The notes beneath the pieces were generated by a model. That model saw only the letters and a program-made list of their open reading frames with translations, was not told the origin of the DNA and searched no databases. This document shows positions 8,033-16,307 of a stretch of 64,000 bases of DNA, one piece after another. Within the stretch, counting starts at the first letter, position 1; each line of letters begins with the position of its first letter. The position numbers and the translations under genes are program-made. Source of the stretch: Actibacterium sp. (GTDB taxonomy: Bacteria > Pseudomonadota > Alphaproteobacteria > Rhodobacterales > Rhodobacteraceae); NCBI GenBank assembly GCA_016278325.1, contig JADQCB010000025.1, positions 1 through 64,000 of the forward strand, given 5' to 3'.

Positions 8033-8946
8033 CAGACCGCCCCCGTCTCGGAGAGCGAATAGAGATCCTCGGGCCGCAGCACCAGGTCCAGCGCCAGCTT
8101 GCCGCAGACCGCCAGCACCAGCGCTGCCAGAAGGATACGCAGCTGTTCGGCCTTGAGATGCGCGCCGATGCGGGTGCCCAACTGTGCCCCGATAACGCCG
8201 CCCACCAGAAGGATCACCGCCAGCGCCATGTCCACGGTCTGGTTCGTTACCGCATGTGCCATCGTGGTAAAGCCGGTAATGAAGATGATCTGGAAAAGCG
8301 ATGTGCCCACCACCACCTTGGTCGGCATCCCCAGAAGGTAGATCATCGCCGGCACCATGATGAAGCCGCCGCCCACCCCCATGATCGCCGCCAGAACGCC
8401 GACAAGGGCGCCGACCAGAAGCGGCGGGATCGCCGAGATATACAGGCCCGAGGTGCGAAAGCGCATCTTGAAGGGCAACCCGTGAACCCAGCGGTGCTGG
8501 CGGCGCTTGGGGCGGGCGCCGCCGCGGATGCGTCGCCACGATCGCAGGCTTTCGATCAGCATCAGCCCGCCGATCACGCCCAGGAACAGCACATAACAAA
8601 GCCGCACCAGCAGATCCACCTGACCCATCTGCCGCAGGACATTGAACGCCGCCATGCCCAGGGCCGCGCCGATCAGCCCGCCGATCAGCAGCACCGTGCC
8701 CATGCGCAGATCGACGGTCTTGCGCCTGAGATGCGCCAGCACGCCCGAGATCGACGAGGCCACGATCTGGTTTGCCCCGGTGGCCACGGCCACCGCAGGC
8801 GGGATGCCCATGAAGAACAGCAGCGGCGTGATCAGGAACCCGCCGCCGACCCCGAACATGCCCGACAACAGGCCCACGACCCCCCCCAGGCCGAGCAGCA
8901 GGATCAGGTTGACCGATATTTCGGCAATGGGAAGGTAGATCTGCAT
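8032..8946 (-). CDS. TauE/SafE (TSUP) family sulfite/organosulfonate exporter
   Basis: A 304-residue inner-membrane protein of the TSUP family, which moves sulfite, sulfonates or other small organic anions. The two internally repeated glycine-rich motifs are clear: GLLSGMFGVGGGFLITP near residue 25 and GVLAAIMGVGGGFIMVP near the middle, with eight or so hydrophobic segments. The start MQIYLPIAE has a GGGAAG ribosome-binding site; a further in-frame start 18 bases upstream is less well placed. No sulfur-metabolism genes adjoin apart from its coupled TIGR02186 partner, so the substrate is open. Confidence 0.85.
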   Translation of the reverse strand: MQIYLPIAEISVNLILLLGLGGVVGLLSGMFGVGGGFLITPLLFFMGIPPAVAVATGANQIVASSISGVLAHLRRKTVDLRMGTVLLIGGLIGAALGMAAFNVLRQMGQVDLLVRLCYVLFLGVIGGLMLIESLRSWRRIRGGARPKRRQHRWVHGLPFKMRFRTSGLYISAIPPLLVGALVGVLAAIMGVGGGFIMVPAMIYLLGMPTKVVVGTSLFQIIFITGFTTMAHAVTNQTVDMALAVILLVGGVIGAQLGTRIGAHLKAEQLRILLAALVLAVCGKLALDLVLRPEDLYSLSETGAV

Positions 8947-9082
8947 GATCTTCCCTAGGCCCAACCATGCGCTGCTGACAAGGCCCGGAATCGCGCCGGA
9001 CGCGCGAATTTCGATGTTCGGTCAGGCGCGCGGCAGGGGGCGATCCCGGGAAACCGGGCCTTGGCGATGCCCTGGCGCCGGC

Positions 9083-9502
9083 TCAGATCTCGGCGAGCGC
9101 CTTGCGCAGCGTGATCGCGTCGATGCGGCTGCCGTCGGGTTTGCGGTAATATCCCGGACGCCGGCCCGCCGTGGCCCAGCCCGCCGCTTGATAGAGCGCC
9201 AGGGCCGGGGCATTGCCGGATGCGACCTCCAGAAAGGCCGTCCCGGCCGCGCGGTCGCGGGCCTCGGCCTCGAACCGGCGCAGCAGGGAACGGCCCGCAC
9301 CGCGCCGCCGTGCCCCCGGATCCACCGCCAGGGTCAGCAACTCGGCCTCGTCCACAAGTACGCGGCCAAGCGCGAAGCCCGATGGCGCGGCGATCAGAAA
9401 GACGCCTCGATCGTCCAGGATCCGGGTGAATTCTTCGGCCTGCCAGGGCCTTGGCGTATCGAAACAGGCGGCGTGCAGCGCCGCGAGCGCGTCCGGCGTC
9501 AT
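9083..9502 (-). CDS. rimI: ribosomal-protein-alanine N-acetyltransferase (GNAT)
   Basis: A 139-residue GNAT acetyltransferase that in the family acetylates the N-terminal Ala of ribosomal protein S18. The acetyl-CoA pyrophosphate loop is visible as VDPGARRRGAGRSLL, followed by EVASGNAPALALYQAAGW. It overlaps the end of tsaB by 4 bp (ATGA), the common tsaB-rimI pairing in bacteria, which supports RimI over a generic GNAT. Confidence 0.85.
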   Translation of the reverse strand: MTPDALAALHAACFDTPRPWQAEEFTRILDDRGVFLIAAPSGFALGRVLVDEAELLTLAVDPGARRRGAGRSLLRRFEAEARDRAAGTAFLEVASGNAPALALYQAAGWATAGRRPGYYRKPDGSRIDAITLRKALAEI

Positions 9503-10149
9503 GTCAGGATCACCGGAGGCGGGTCCGAGGCCGGTGCGGCGTCGGCCGCCCGGATATAGAGCGGGGCCGGGCGCGGATTGTCATCGCCAAGACGGGTTGC
9601 CGCGATGCGGGCGATCGCCTGGGCGAGAGGCAGGGCGGGGCACAGCGCCTGTCCGCCGGTCGCGCGCGCGAAGGCCTCCGCGTCATGGCCCACGCAATCC
9701 ATGCCGCTGCCAGCAAGATCACCGGGCAACGATCCGGCCGTCACCAGGCGCGGCGCCGCGTCAGTGCCAACGACATGGGCATAGGATTGGCCACGGGGGG
9801 CCGCCACCAAGGCCAGGACGGGCCGGTGTAGCCCGAAGGCCAGCGCATCGAAGCGGCTGACGCCGATCGCCGGTGCCCCGGTCGACAGGGCCAAGCCGCG
9901 CGCGGCGGAAACGGCGATGCGGATTCCGGTGAAGTTGCCCGGCCCGATCCCGACCGCGATGGCGTCGAGGTCGCGCCATTTCTGGCCGGCCTCGGCCAGC
10001 ACCGCAGCCAGCAGCGGCATCAGACGCTCGGCCTGGCCCGTGCCCATCTCCTCGTCGCGCAGCGCGGCAATCCGTTCGCCGCAAAGCAAAGCGGCCGCGC
10101 TATGCGCGGCCGACGTGTCGAAACCAAGGATACAGGCGTCAGACGGCAA
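9499..10149 (-). CDS. tsaB: tRNA threonylcarbamoyladenosine biosynthesis protein TsaB
   Basis: TsaB partners TsaD and TsaE in making the universal t6A37 modification of ANN-decoding tRNAs. The ASKHA fold is seen in LGFDTSAAHSAAALL, ERLMPLLAAVL, and the signature VGIGPGNFTGIRIAVSAARGLAL. The only suitable start is TTG: AGAGGTG lies 7 bases before it, and no in-frame ATG or GTG precedes the conserved LGFDTSA strand. The first 11 bases lie inside the upstream nfu gene and the last 4 overlap rimI. At 216 residues it is of normal length. Confidence 0.88.
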   Translation of the reverse strand: MPSDACILGFDTSAAHSAAALLCGERIAALRDEEMGTGQAERLMPLLAAVLAEAGQKWRDLDAIAVGIGPGNFTGIRIAVSAARGLALSTGAPAIGVSRFDALAFGLHRPVLALVAAPRGQSYAHVVGTDAAPRLVTAGSLPGDLAGSGMDCVGHDAEAFARATGGQALCPALPLAQAIARIAATRLGDDNPRPAPLYIRAADAAPASDPPPVILT

Positions 10150-10699
10150 CGGGCCGCACCTCTGTCACCTCGGGTATGTAATGGCGCAGCAGGTTCTCGA
10201 TGCCCATCTTCAGCGTAAGCGTCGAAGAGGGACATCCGGCACAGGCGCCCTGCATGTGCAGATAGACCACCCCGCGCTCGAACCCGTGAAAGGTGATGTC
10301 GCCGCCATCCTGCGCCACGGCCGGGCGGACGCGGGTATCGAGCAACTGCTTGATCTGGTCGACGATCTCTGTGTCGGGCCCGTCATGCGCGGCGTGCCCC
10401 GCGCTTTCCTGCGCGCCTTTCATCACCGGGTCGCCGGATTGGTAATGTTCCATGATGGCGCCCAGGATCGCCGGTTTCACATGTTCCCAGGCCACGGTGT
10501 CATCCTTGGTCACGGTCACGAAATCCGTGCCGAAGAACACGCCCGCGATACCATCGACCGCGAAGATCCGGCTGGCGAGCGGCGATTGTCCTGCCGTGTC
10601 GGGTGTCGGGAAATCGGCGGTTCCGGTCGCGAGCACTTCCTGACCGGGCAGGAATTTGAGCGTGGCGGGGTTCGGTGTGGATTCGGTCTGAATGAACAT
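10139..10699 (-). CDS. Nfu-type Fe-S scaffold/carrier protein
   Basis: A 186-residue protein with an N-terminal Nfu domain (MFIQTESTPNPATLKFLPG) and a C-terminal NifU domain with the cluster-ligating CxxC (GACAGCPSS). Such proteins carry Fe-S clusters to apoproteins in the cytoplasm. The start matches the conserved FIQTESTPNP block; the longer reading adds 16 non-conserved residues. It lies between a Usp gene and tsaB and overlaps tsaB by 11 bp. Confidence 0.9.
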   Translation of the reverse strand: MFIQTESTPNPATLKFLPGQEVLATGTADFPTPDTAGQSPLASRIFAVDGIAGVFFGTDFVTVTKDDTVAWEHVKPAILGAIMEHYQSGDPVMKGAQESAGHAAHDGPDTEIVDQIKQLLDTRVRPAVAQDGGDITFHGFERGVVYLHMQGACAGCPSSTLTLKMGIENLLRHYIPEVTEVRPVAV

Positions 10700-10775
10700 G
10701 GCGCATCTCCGTTTCTGCCCCTCGATATGCGCCCCGAGGCGCTGCAAGTCAAGGTTTAGAACAGTTCTAAACGGC

Positions 10776-11231
10776 TCAGGTCACCGCCTTCAGCCGTTCT
10801 TTCGACATCTCTCCGGGGACGATGGTAATCGGGATGGGCAGGGTGCCCGCGCTCTTGACCAGTTGGCTGATCAGCGGGCCCGGTCCCTTGCGGTCGCTGC
10901 CCGCGCCAAGCACGAGGATGCCGATCGACGGATCGTCGGTGACCTGTTTGAGGATCTCGTCCACCGCTTCGCCCTCGCGCACGACAAGTTCGGGCGAGAG
11001 CCCATGCTTGTCGCGCATCCACTTGGCGAAGACCGCGAAATGCGCCTCGATCCGTTCGCGGGCCTCTTCGCGCATGATGTCGCCGACGCCGATCCAGTGG
11101 TTGAACTCTTCGGGCGAGATGACCGACAGGATCTGCACGCCGCCACCGGTATTCTCGGCGCGCATCGCCGCGAAGCGCATGGCGTTCAGGCATTCGCGGC
11201 TGTCATCGAGGATGACCAGAAACTTGCGCAT
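10776..11231 (-). CDS. universal stress protein family
   Basis: A 151-residue single Usp domain. The N-terminal strand MRKFLVILDDS and the C-terminal LVLGAGSDRKGPGPLISQLVKSAGTLPIPITIVP fit the UspA fold. The usual nucleotide-binding glycine pattern is degenerate (no clear GxxGxxxxxxxxxG[ST]), unlike the second Usp in this window. It heads the run leading into nfu, tsaB and rimI, with 76 bp to nfu. Confidence 0.8.
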   Translation of the reverse strand: MRKFLVILDDSRECLNAMRFAAMRAENTGGGVQILSVISPEEFNHWIGVGDIMREEARERIEAHFAVFAKWMRDKHGLSPELVVREGEAVDEILKQVTDDPSIGILVLGAGSDRKGPGPLISQLVKSAGTLPIPITIVPGEMSKERLKAVT

Positions 11232-11293
11232 TCAGGGCGCCTCCCTTGCCGGGCGGATGATGAAGCCGCCGCGCCCGCGTTGCAAGTCCGCGA

Positions 11294-12157
11294 TCAGTGC
11301 GATGAATGCGCCCAGTCCCAATACAGCTCTCGCACCCGGCGGGTCACCGGGCCGATCTGGTATCGGGTGTCATCCAGCGCCGTCACCGGCGTGACTTTCA
11401 TCATGTTGCCCGACAGGAACACCTCGTCGGCGGCATGAAAATCGTCGAAGCCCAGCACCGTCTCCCGCACGTCGAGCCCGGCGGCGGCGAGATTGTCGAT
11501 ATGGCGCGCACGGGTGATGCCGGCCAGGAAGGTGCCATTGGCGATCGGGGTAAACAGAACGCCGTCCTTGACCATGAAGACATTCGCCGTCGCGCTTTCG
11601 GCGACATTGCCCAGGGCGTCGGCGACCAGCGCGTTGCCGAACCCCTTGGCGCGGGCCTCGGCCAGCATCCGCGCATTGTTGGGATAGAGGCACCCGGCCT
11701 TGGCGTTGACGACCGCATCCTCCAGCACCGGGCGGCGGAACCGGGTGGTGGTCAGCGTCGTCGCGGTGTCGGGGGGCGGCATCGGGATCTCTTCCAGGCA
11801 GATCGCAAAGCCGGTGGCGTCCGGCTTGGGCACGATGCCCAGGTAATCGCCGTCGAGCGACCAGTACATCGGGCGGATATAGACCGCCGCGTCCTTGGCG
11901 TATCCCTTCAGCCCCTCCCACACGATGTCCTGCATGGCCTCGGCGCTCATGGTCGGGGTGATCATCAGCGCCTCGGCCGAGCGGTTGATCCGCGCGCAAT
12001 GGGCGGCAAGATCGGGGGCGATCCCCTCGAAATAGCGGGCGCCGTCGAAAACCGTGGTGCCCAGCCAGCTGCCGTGATCGGCGGCTTTCATCACCGGCAG
12101 GTCGCCGTCATGCCATTCGCCTTCGAAATATGTTCGGATGTTCTTGCCCGTCGCCAT
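11294..12157 (-). CDS. ilvE: branched-chain amino acid aminotransferase (PLP fold type IV)
   Basis: This 287-residue enzyme transfers amino groups between branched-chain amino acids and 2-oxoglutarate. The PLP lysine is in NAKAGCLYPNN, followed by ESATANVFMVKDGVLFTP and FLAGITRARHI. The start MATGKNIRTYFEGEW has a GGAGGA ribosome-binding site. It is slightly shorter than E. coli IlvE (309). D-amino-acid aminotransferase is the main alternative; the GxYxGI-like N-terminal block and YIRPMYW favour IlvE. Confidence 0.85.
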   Translation of the reverse strand: MATGKNIRTYFEGEWHDGDLPVMKAADHGSWLGTTVFDGARYFEGIAPDLAAHCARINRSAEALMITPTMSAEAMQDIVWEGLKGYAKDAAVYIRPMYWSLDGDYLGIVPKPDATGFAICLEEIPMPPPDTATTLTTTRFRRPVLEDAVVNAKAGCLYPNNARMLAEARAKGFGNALVADALGNVAESATANVFMVKDGVLFTPIANGTFLAGITRARHIDNLAAAGLDVRETVLGFDDFHAADEVFLSGNMMKVTPVTALDDTRYQIGPVTRRVRELYWDWAHSSH

Positions 12158-12246
12158 GTCGTCCTCCGGTGATTTTCGCGGCACGGTAGCCGAGCGCGCA
12201 GGCGGATGCCAGCCCCCGCCGGGCGGGCGGCCGGGCCGGTCGCGGT

Positions 12247-13563
12247 TCAGGCGAAACCGGCCCGTCCGACGCAGGTATAGGCGGAAAAGCCGGCCGCGCG
12301 CGCGTCTTCGGCGGAATAGATATTGCGCAGGTCGGCCATGCGCGCCTGCGCCATCACGCCGGCCAGCCGCTTCAGGTCGAGGGCCCGAAACTCGTTCCAC
12401 TCGGTCAGCAGAACGAGGATGTCGGCCCCTTCCGCCGCCTCATAGGGATCGTCCAGCCAGGTGACGCCGGGCAGCAGGGCCTTGCCTTCGCGGCGGCCAT
12501 GCGGATCGACGACGCGCACCTTCGCGCCGCGCCCCACCAGGGCGGGAACGATGGTCAGCGACGGTGCCTCGCGCATGTCGTCGGTGTTCGGCTTGAAGGT
12601 GACGCCCAGAATGGACACCGTCTTGCCGTCGAAACTGCCATCGGCCAGATCCAGGAGCTTGTCGACCATCCGCCGCTTGTTACGCTCGTTCACCTCGATC
12701 ACCGTTTCGGTGATGTGCATCGGTGTCGAATGTTCCTGTCCGATCCGGGCCAGCGCCGCCGTGTCCTTGGGAAAGCATGACCCGCCATAGCCCGGCCCGG
12801 CATGCAGGAACTTGTTGCCGATCCGCCCGTCAAGGCCCATCCCCTTAGCCACCGACTTGATATCGGCGCCGGTGCGTTCGCACAGCATGGCGATTTCGTT
12901 GATGAAGGTGATCTTCGTGGCCAGAAAGGCATTGGCCGCGTATTTGATCATCTCGGCGCTTTCCAGATCGGTGTAGACGATCGGAAAATCGCGCAGGAAG
13001 AGCGGGCGATAGACCTCACCCATGACGCGCCTTGCGCGGTCGGTTTCCACCCCGATCACGATCCGGTCGGGCCGCAGGAAATCGTCGATCGCGGCCCCTT
13101 CGCGCAGGAATTCCGGGTTCGAGGCGACATCGAAATCGGCATCGGGGCGGCGCTGTTGCATGACCTGCCGGACCTTGCGGTTGGTGCCCACCGGGACCGT
13201 CGACTTGGTGACGATGACGGCCGGGCCGGTCAGCGCGTCAGCGATTTCCTCGGCCGCGGCCATAACATGGCTCAGGTCGGCATGGCCGTCGCCGCGCCGC
13301 GCCGGCGTTCCGACGGCGATGAAGACCGCGTCGGCCCCGGCCACCGCGCCGGCCAGTCCGGTGGTGAAGGAGAGACGACCGCCGGCGATGTTGCGCTCCA
13401 GCAGCTCGTCCAGCCCGGGTTCATAGATCGGCACCTTGCCCTGTTTGAGCTGGCGGATCTTGTCGGGATTGGTGTCCACGCAGATCACCTCATGCCCGAA
13501 ATCGGACAGGCAGACCCCCGAGACCAGGCCCACATAGCCGGTGCCGATCATTGCAATCTTCAT
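12247..13563 (-). CDS. ugd: UDP-glucose 6-dehydrogenase
   Basis: The 438-residue enzyme oxidises UDP-glucose twice with NAD to UDP-glucuronate, a precursor of polysaccharides and lipid modifications. The NAD-binding loop is MKIAMIGTGYVGLVSG at the N-terminus. The catalytic Cys is C263 in GPGYGGSCFPKD and the UDP-binding domain has GVTFKPNTDDMREAPS. No polysaccharide genes adjoin, so its end product is unknown. The alternative start 36 bases upstream precedes the conserved N-terminus and is rejected. Confidence 0.92.
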   Translation of the reverse strand: MKIAMIGTGYVGLVSGVCLSDFGHEVICVDTNPDKIRQLKQGKVPIYEPGLDELLERNIAGGRLSFTTGLAGAVAGADAVFIAVGTPARRGDGHADLSHVMAAAEEIADALTGPAVIVTKSTVPVGTNRKVRQVMQQRRPDADFDVASNPEFLREGAAIDDFLRPDRIVIGVETDRARRVMGEVYRPLFLRDFPIVYTDLESAEMIKYAANAFLATKITFINEIAMLCERTGADIKSVAKGMGLDGRIGNKFLHAGPGYGGSCFPKDTAALARIGQEHSTPMHITETVIEVNERNKRRMVDKLLDLADGSFDGKTVSILGVTFKPNTDDMREAPSLTIVPALVGRGAKVRVVDPHGRREGKALLPGVTWLDDPYEAAEGADILVLLTEWNEFRALDLKRLAGVMAQARMADLRNIYSAEDARAAGFSAYTCVGRAGFA

Positions 13564-13663
13564 TCCGAAAACGGCCCCCGTTGAAAACCATCGCTTCAAT
13601 GGCGGATCGCGCCAAGCGGGTCAAGTTCCCCGCGCCGCGCGTCGGATGACGCCATGCCACGTC

Positions 13664-13691
13664 TTGACTGGCCCTATCGCTCTGTTAGCGT
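13664..13691 (+). promoter_or_regulatory. candidate promoter for the omega-aminotransferase
   Basis: TTGACT (13664-13669), a 16-bp spacer and TAGCGT (13686-13691) resemble a housekeeping promoter, about 97 bp before the start codon. The -10 lies within TGTTAGCG (13683-13690), a half-site also seen before fbaB. The resulting leader has a CTTTCGC/GCGAAAG inverted repeat (13720-13752). Confidence 0.45.
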
Positions 13692-13787
13692 AAGCCGCCT
13701 TTGGTCCGGCCCGCCCCTGCTTTCGCAAGCGCAGTGCCGGGGCAGGCGAAAGACATGCAAGCAAGAGACATACAAGGGAGTGTCGCC

Positions 13788-15113
13788 ATGGCGCTTGATC
13801 GCAAATCGGTCCCAAATGATCTTTCCGCCTTCTGGATGCCGTTCACCGCGAATCGCCAGTTCAAGCAGGCGCCGCGGATGTTCGTTTCCGCCGACCGGAT
13901 GCATTACAAGACGGCCGACGGGCGCGAGGTGCTGGACGGCACCGCCGGTCTGTGGTGCTGCAACGCGGGCCATAACCGCCCGAAGATCGTCGAGGCGATC
14001 CGCCAGCAGGCCGGCGAGCTGGATTACGCACCGGCCTTCCAGATGGGGCACCCCAAGGCGTTCGAGCTTGCCAGCGCCCTGCGCGACATGGCCCCCGAGG
14101 GGATGGAGCATGTCTTTTTCACCAATTCCGGGTCCGAATCCGTCGAGACCGCGCTGAAGATCGCCATCGCCTATCACCGGGCGCGGGGCGAGGGCAGCCG
14201 CACCCGGCTGATCGGGCGCGAACGCGGCTATCACGGTGTCAATTTCGGCGGAATCTCGGTTGGCGGGATCGTCAACAACCGCAGGATGTTCGGCACGCTG
14301 CTGACCGGCACCGATCACCTGCCGCATACGCATCTGCCGGAAAACGCCTGGTCCAGGGGCCAGCCCGAACACGGCGCGCATCTGGCCGACGAGCTTGAAC
14401 GGATCGTGGCCCTGCACGGCGCCGAGACCATCGCCGCGGTGATCGTCGAGCCGATGGCCGGTTCGACCGGCGTTCTGCTGCCGCCCAAGGGCTATCTGGA
14501 ACGGCTGCGCGAGATCTGCACCCGGCATGGCATCGTGCTGATCTTCGACGAGGTCATCACCGGGTTCGGGCGCCTCGGCGCATCCTTCGCGGCAGAGCAT
14601 TTCGACGTGCAGCCCGACATCATCACCACCGCCAAGGGCCTGACCAATGGCGTGATCCCGATGGGCGCGGTGCTGACGACGCCGCAGATCCACGATGCGT
14701 TCATGCAGGGCCCCGAGCATATGATCGAGCTGTTCCACGGCTATACCTATTCGGGCAATCCCATTGCCTCGGCCGCGGGGCTGGCGACGCTGGAGACCTA
14801 TCGCGAGGATGGCCTGTTCGAGCGCGCCGCGTCGCTGGCGCCCTATTGGGAAGAGGCGCTGCATTCGCTCAAGGGCACGCGCCACGTGATCGACATTCGC
14901 AACATGGGGCTGATCGGCGCCGTCGAGCTGGAACCGATCGCCGGGGCGCCGACGAAACGGGCCTTCCAGGCATTCCTGGATTGCTACGAAAAGGGTGTGC
15001 TGATTCGAACCACGGGCGACATCATCGCGATGTCACCGCCGCTGATCATCGAGAAGGCCCAGATCGACCAGCTGATCGGAACGCTGAAAGAGGTGCTCGA
15101 AGGGCTGGACTGA
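13788..15113 (+). CDS. class III omega-aminotransferase, beta-alanine:pyruvate type
   Basis: This 441-residue PLP enzyme closely follows the beta-alanine--pyruvate transaminase of Pseudomonas: WMPFTANRQF, GLWCCNAGHNRP, FTNSGSESVETALK, GRERGYHGVNFGG, the PLP aspartate in LIFDEVITGFGRLG, and the Schiff-base lysine in TTAKGLTNG. It would feed beta-alanine or similar omega-amino acids into malonate semialdehyde metabolism. The ATG at MALDRKSVPND has an AGGGAG ribosome-binding site; an earlier ATG (MQARDIQ) is less well placed. The neighbours do not narrow the substrate. Confidence 0.88.
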   Translation: MALDRKSVPNDLSAFWMPFTANRQFKQAPRMFVSADRMHYKTADGREVLDGTAGLWCCNAGHNRPKIVEAIRQQAGELDYAPAFQMGHPKAFELASALRDMAPEGMEHVFFTNSGSESVETALKIAIAYHRARGEGSRTRLIGRERGYHGVNFGGISVGGIVNNRRMFGTLLTGTDHLPHTHLPENAWSRGQPEHGAHLADELERIVALHGAETIAAVIVEPMAGSTGVLLPPKGYLERLREICTRHGIVLIFDEVITGFGRLGASFAAEHFDVQPDIITTAKGLTNGVIPMGAVLTTPQIHDAFMQGPEHMIELFHGYTYSGNPIASAAGLATLETYREDGLFERAASLAPYWEEALHSLKGTRHVIDIRNMGLIGAVELEPIAGAPTKRAFQAFLDCYEKGVLIRTTGDIIAMSPPLIIEKAQIDQLIGTLKEVLEGLD

Positions 15114-15422
15114 GAACCGCGCGACCCGGACCGGGAAGCAATCACCCGGCCCCCGGATCTCTCGCGATAGCGCGCTGGATGACGGTTTCGGCGCGCTGGC
15201 ACGGGGGATCCGGGGGCCGAACGACGAGGCTGGTCGCGACCTTTTGATGCAGGCGAAGATGCTCCACCTGGCAGGCTTGGACCGGACCCGGCGCACAACC
15301 GGCTGATCAGCCGTATTTTCCTGCCTGGGGGCGAAAAAACGTATCCCGCACGAGTGGCGCGGTTCGAATTGCGATTGCCTGCCGGTTTGTAATATCATGC
15401 CGCCCAAAGGAAAGGGCACGAC
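15114..15422. other. 309-bp intergenic region with a 13-bp inverted repeat
   Basis: No gene is visible here. CGGCCCCCGGATC (15147-15159) is matched exactly by GATCCGGGGGCCG (15207-15219) across 47 bases, inside which GCGCGCTGG occurs twice. Near the right end TTGCGA (15369-15374), 18 bp and TATCAT (15393-15398) could be a weak promoter for cysE. The inverted repeat may terminate the aminotransferase transcript, though no T-run follows it. Confidence 0.4.
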
Positions 15423-16232
15423 ATGGCCGAAACGCGCACGAATATCGCCCCGGTTGATCCGATCTGGCAAAGATTATGCTCCGAGGCCGAACAGGCCATC
15501 GTGGATGAGCCGCTTCTTGGCGGGCTGGTGCACTCCTCGATCCTGCACCACAAATCGCTACAGGCGGCGCTGGCCTATCGCATTGCGCTGAAACTCTCTT
15601 CCGGCGAGATGTCGGACCAGATGCTGCGCGAAATCTGCGATGCCGCCTATGGCGCGGACAAGGGGCTGGTCGCCGCGGCGCGGGCGGACCTGATGGCGGT
15701 CTATGAACGCGATCCCGCCTGCCATCGGTTCCTGCAACCGTTGCTTTATTTCAAGGGGTTCCAGGCGATGCAGTCCTATCGCGTGGGGCATTGGCTGTGG
15801 CGCCAGGGCCGGCATGACCTGGCCTATTTCATCCAGATGCGCGTGTCCGAGGAATTCGGCGTCGACATCCACCCCAATGCCCGGATCGGCAAGGGAATCA
15901 TGATCGACCATGCGCATTCCGTGGTCATCGGCGAGACGGCGGTCGTCGGCAATAACGTGTCGATGCTGCACTCGGTGACGTTGGGCGGCACCGGCAAGGA
16001 CGAAGAGGACCGCCACCCGAAAATCGGCGACGGAGTCCTGATCGGGGCCGGCGCCAAGGTTCTGGGTAATATCCGGGTCGGAGAATGTTCGCGCGTGGCC
16101 GCGGGCTCGGTGGTGCTGCACGATGTGCCGCCCAAGACCACGGTTGCCGGCGTGCCGGCGCGGATCGTTGGCGAGGCCGGCTGCGACCAGCCTTCGGTCA
16201 GCATGAACCAGTTGCTGCGGGACGAGGGCTGA
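15423..16232 (+). CDS. cysE: serine O-acetyltransferase
   Basis: The 269-residue enzyme acetylates serine with acetyl-CoA, the first step of cysteine synthesis. An alpha-helical N-terminal domain (to about residue 140) precedes a left-handed beta-helix of hexapeptide repeats (DIHPNARIGKGIMIDHAHSV, SVTLGGTGKDEEDRHPKIGDG, IGAGAKVLGNIRVGECSRV). The acceptor-site residues DH of IDHAHS and H of DRHP are present. AAGGAAAGGG upstream is the ribosome-binding site. It stands alone, with no cysK next to it. Confidence 0.95.
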   Translation: MAETRTNIAPVDPIWQRLCSEAEQAIVDEPLLGGLVHSSILHHKSLQAALAYRIALKLSSGEMSDQMLREICDAAYGADKGLVAAARADLMAVYERDPACHRFLQPLLYFKGFQAMQSYRVGHWLWRQGRHDLAYFIQMRVSEEFGVDIHPNARIGKGIMIDHAHSVVIGETAVVGNNVSMLHSVTLGGTGKDEEDRHPKIGDGVLIGAGAKVLGNIRVGECSRVAAGSVVLHDVPPKTTVAGVPARIVGEAGCDQPSVSMNQLLRDEG

Positions 16233-16258
16233 TCGCGCGCCCGGAGCGGCATTCGAAA

Positions 16259-16281
16259 TGCCCCGGACAGGGCCCGGGGCA
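16259..16281. terminator. hairpin between convergent cysE and pdhC
   Basis: TGCCCCGG (16259-16266) pairs perfectly with CCGGGGCA (16274-16281) around a 7-base loop, in the 75-bp gap between two converging genes. There is no T-run on either strand, so it may act as a transcript-end stabiliser or a Rho-linked stop rather than a classical intrinsic terminator. Confidence 0.4.
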
Positions 16282-16307
16282 GGTGCCATTCTGGCGTGGC
16301 CGGCCGA

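Noticed and set aside
9044-9056. CCCGG-GAAA-CCGGG hairpin downstream of rimI
   Set aside because: Short stem in GC-rich DNA with no T-run; expected by chance.
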